Assembly (NCBI GenBank): GCA_945957385.1
Contig: CAMFKP010000027.1
Location: 1-49,478 of the forward strand
Source of the DNA: an uncultured Aeromonadaceae bacterium
GTDB lineage: Bacteria > Pseudomonadota > Gammaproteobacteria > Enterobacterales > Aeromonadaceae
Direction of reading: 5' to 3'
DNA length: 49,478 nt
Shown: positions 48,238-49,478 of the stretch, in pieces
Layout of the letters: each line of letters begins with the position of its first letter
How positions within the stretch are numbered: the stretch's first letter is position 1
The notes under the pieces: generated by a model
What the model was told of the DNA's origin: nothing
Seen by the model: the letters and a program-made list of their open reading frames with translations, nothing else
Databases searched by the model: none
Position numbers and translations under genes: made by a program

Positions 48238-48405
48238 ATGAAAAAAGGTGCTATCGTAAAAGGTCGCAAGGGCGGCAAATTCCATGTCGTTGACTTGGCA
48301 TCACTTGAGGGTGACAGCGGTGCTATCGTTCGCGTAGTGGACGGAGCAGGCCGTCTTGGGCGCAACGAGTTGTGGCTTCCAATGGCCGCATTCGTGTTGG
48401 CATAA
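48238..48405 (+). CDS. Small 55-aa protein
   Basis: MKKGAIVKGRKGGKFHVVDL, then LEGDSGAIVRVVDGAGRLGR and ending AAFVLA. It is a compact beta-type sequence with a basic start, somewhat like KOW- or SH3-type small barrels; function unknown. The leader and CCGGAGAAAACCG make the start certain. It is the first gene of a rightward group (48417, 48777, 49087). Confidence 0.75.
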   Translation: MKKGAIVKGRKGGKFHVVDLASLEGDSGAIVRVVDGAGRLGRNELWLPMAAFVLA

Positions 48406-48416
48406 GGGTGAGCTCT

Positions 48417-48698
48417 ATGCCAATGTTCATGGTTTGGGTGCAACGGGGCGATGATGAGAGTGATCGCCAGTATATTTCTGCCAGCACCAAAGAAGGAACA
48501 GCATCGGCAGCGCAGGCGGCTGTTCTTTCTGCTTCAGATGATTTTAAGGCTATCGCGGTTTTCAACCAGGTGAAAACTGAGGATGGCTATGTCCTGACAC
48601 TGCAGGAGGATCTATCTTGGAGCGATGGGGATTTAAGCTATCCGTCTCTTGACGATCTGGCTAAAGATGTAGATTTTGAATACATCCCAGCCTTTTAG
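48417..48698 (+). CDS. Small hypothetical protein
   Basis: A 93-aa acidic protein (MPMFMVWVQRGDDESDRQY ... ending VDFEYIPAF). The ATG at 48417 has GGTGAG five bases upstream and begins 11 bases after the previous stop, so the two are one operon. No family recognised. Confidence 0.6.
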   Translation: MPMFMVWVQRGDDESDRQYISASTKEGTASAAQAAVLSASDDFKAIAVFNQVKTEDGYVLTLQEDLSWSDGDLSYPSLDDLAKDVDFEYIPAF

Positions 48699-48725
48699 AA
48701 AGATCTCAAGTTGATTTGGATGGAG

Positions 48726-48754
48726 AGCCCGCGTTTAGACGTGGGCTTTTATTT
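48726..48754 (+). terminator. Terminator after the 48417 gene
   Basis: AGCCCGC...GTGGGCT followed by TTTTATTT. Confidence 0.8.
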
Positions 48755-48776
48755 GTTAGTTGTGATGGAGCTAACG

Positions 48777-49043
48777 ATGTGCGATGTTAAAAAGGCAGAG
48801 GATTTTGCTGTAGGCCAAGTTGTAGTTTGCAAGAATCCAGAAAATTTTTTGTCCGATAGGCGTAAATACTTAACCGGACGGCAAGGTACTATCATGCAGG
48901 TATTCCCATCCACAGAGAAAAACATTCATTTACGCAAAAATGAATTATGGGTTTTATGGCATAAAAGAAATGGGCGCGGGCAAGAGCAAAGAATGTTTAT
49001 GAGACCATCTGATCTGGAGTGTGTATCAACAAGTTCTGATTAA
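48777..49043 (+). CDS. Small hypothetical protein
   Basis: An 88-aa basic protein (MCDVKKAEDFAVGQVVVCKN ... LTGRQGTIMQVFPSTEKN). 'GQVVVCKN' and 'GRQGTIMQV' look like the strands of a small KOW-like barrel. ATG 48777 has GGAG six bases upstream; an earlier start would include the terminator hairpin. Function unknown. Confidence 0.58.
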   Translation: MCDVKKAEDFAVGQVVVCKNPENFLSDRRKYLTGRQGTIMQVFPSTEKNIHLRKNELWVLWHKRNGRGQEQRMFMRPSDLECVSTSSD

Positions 49044-49086
49044 TTTTGCTGATGCTGTGCATCATTATCTTGGATTGTTAATTCAA

Positions 49087-49377
49087 ATGGCTAAATTACT
49101 GACGCCAGAGGGCGATGAAATTGAGGTAGAAGTACCTCAAATCAAAGATGAACGACTAGGCTTTTACAAGCAGCAGGTTGGGGTTCGCATTGAGCCCATA
49201 TATGGCCATGGCGACTGGGGTAACAAGGTTATGCTGATTAATGATGAAGGAGATCAGCTAGGGCTCTTGCGGAATGCAGTGGCTACGGAGTTGGCCAAAA
49301 AGCACTTTTACTTCCACCCTGGCGTGATCATCAAGGGGAATGCACTGCTACTGACTGTGAAAGAAGAAATCGATTAG
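49087..49377 (+). CDS. Small hypothetical protein
   Basis: A 96-aa protein (MAKLLTPEGDEIEVEVPQIKDE ...) of alternating strands. Starts at 49087, 44 bases after the previous gene. It ends ALLLTVKEEID. No family recognised; ended by a strong terminator. Confidence 0.58.
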   Translation: MAKLLTPEGDEIEVEVPQIKDERLGFYKQQVGVRIEPIYGHGDWGNKVMLINDEGDQLGLLRNAVATELAKKHFYFHPGVIIKGNALLLTVKEEID

Positions 49378-49406
49378 CATTGCTATTCATCCTGTTTTAA
49401 ACAAGG

Positions 49407-49438
49407 CCGCTGACATGGTGATCCATCAGCGGTTTTTT
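49407..49438 (+). terminator. Terminator at the end of the window
   Basis: CCGCTGA...TCAGCGG followed by T6. Bases after 49440 hold nothing recognisable. Confidence 0.9.
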
Positions 49439-49478
49439 ATTGTGCAAGTGATTAATTAATTGCTTATTGGTGCAGCAC

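Overview
The window looks like part of a large, low-to-mid GC conjugative plasmid of a proteobacterium, probably beta- or gamma-. It carries a Rep_3-type initiator beside a long iteron array, a parAB cassette ringed by GTTTCA-N3-TGAAAC sites, a DotM/TrbA-type (IncI-like, type IVB) coupling protein, a TraX-like pilin acetylase, two toxin-antitoxin modules (RES-Xre and HipBA), a secreted nuclease and one tRNA-Arg(CCT). No transposase, phage structural gene, CRISPR array or rRNA was seen. Host genus cannot be fixed from sequence alone.

Layout. 1-2.3 kb (minus): end of a conjugation operon (small membrane protein, unknown protein, truncated DotM/TrbA homologue). 2.4-11.1 kb (plus): a DNA-processing run (YqaJ-like exonuclease, unknown 544-aa protein, CHC2/TOPRIM primase), membrane/coiled-coil and small proteins, and a periplasmic amidase. 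11.2-11.7 kb: tRNA-Arg and a dyad-rich non-coding segment. 11.7-18.5 kb: LytTR-like regulator, RES-Xre, TraX-like protein, periplasmic binding protein, HD hydrolase. 18.5-21.2 kb: partition locus. 21.3-22.0 kb: YceI-like protein. 22-39.4 kb (minus): about 20 short, mostly unknown genes with two C5 DNA methyltransferases, a PAPS-reductase/DndC-family protein, a DEDD exonuclease, a ParB-like protein and several zinc-ribbon proteins. 39.8-42.7 kb: replication initiator and iterons. 42.8-49.4 kb: nuclease, HipBA and more small accessory genes, mainly plus strand.

The most striking signal is a repeated control element of about 75 bp upstream of at least 18 transcription units, on both strands (11.7, 24-39 and 44-48 kb). 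In its full form it has a near-consensus promoter (TTGACA, 17 bp, TAATAT), then at the predicted mRNA 5' end a short hairpin (GCCC / 1x1 mismatch / GC ... GC / GGGC) whose paired positions co-vary, then a Shine-Dalgarno within CCGGAGAA just before the start codon. Replication, partition, toxin-antitoxin and transfer genes lack it. I infer a plasmid-wide regulon of accessory genes sharing a structured 5' leader RNA. The gene content (methyltransferases, DndC-like protein, ParB-like protein) resembles anti-restriction 'leading regions' of other conjugative plasmids, so early expression after transfer is a reasonable but untested role.
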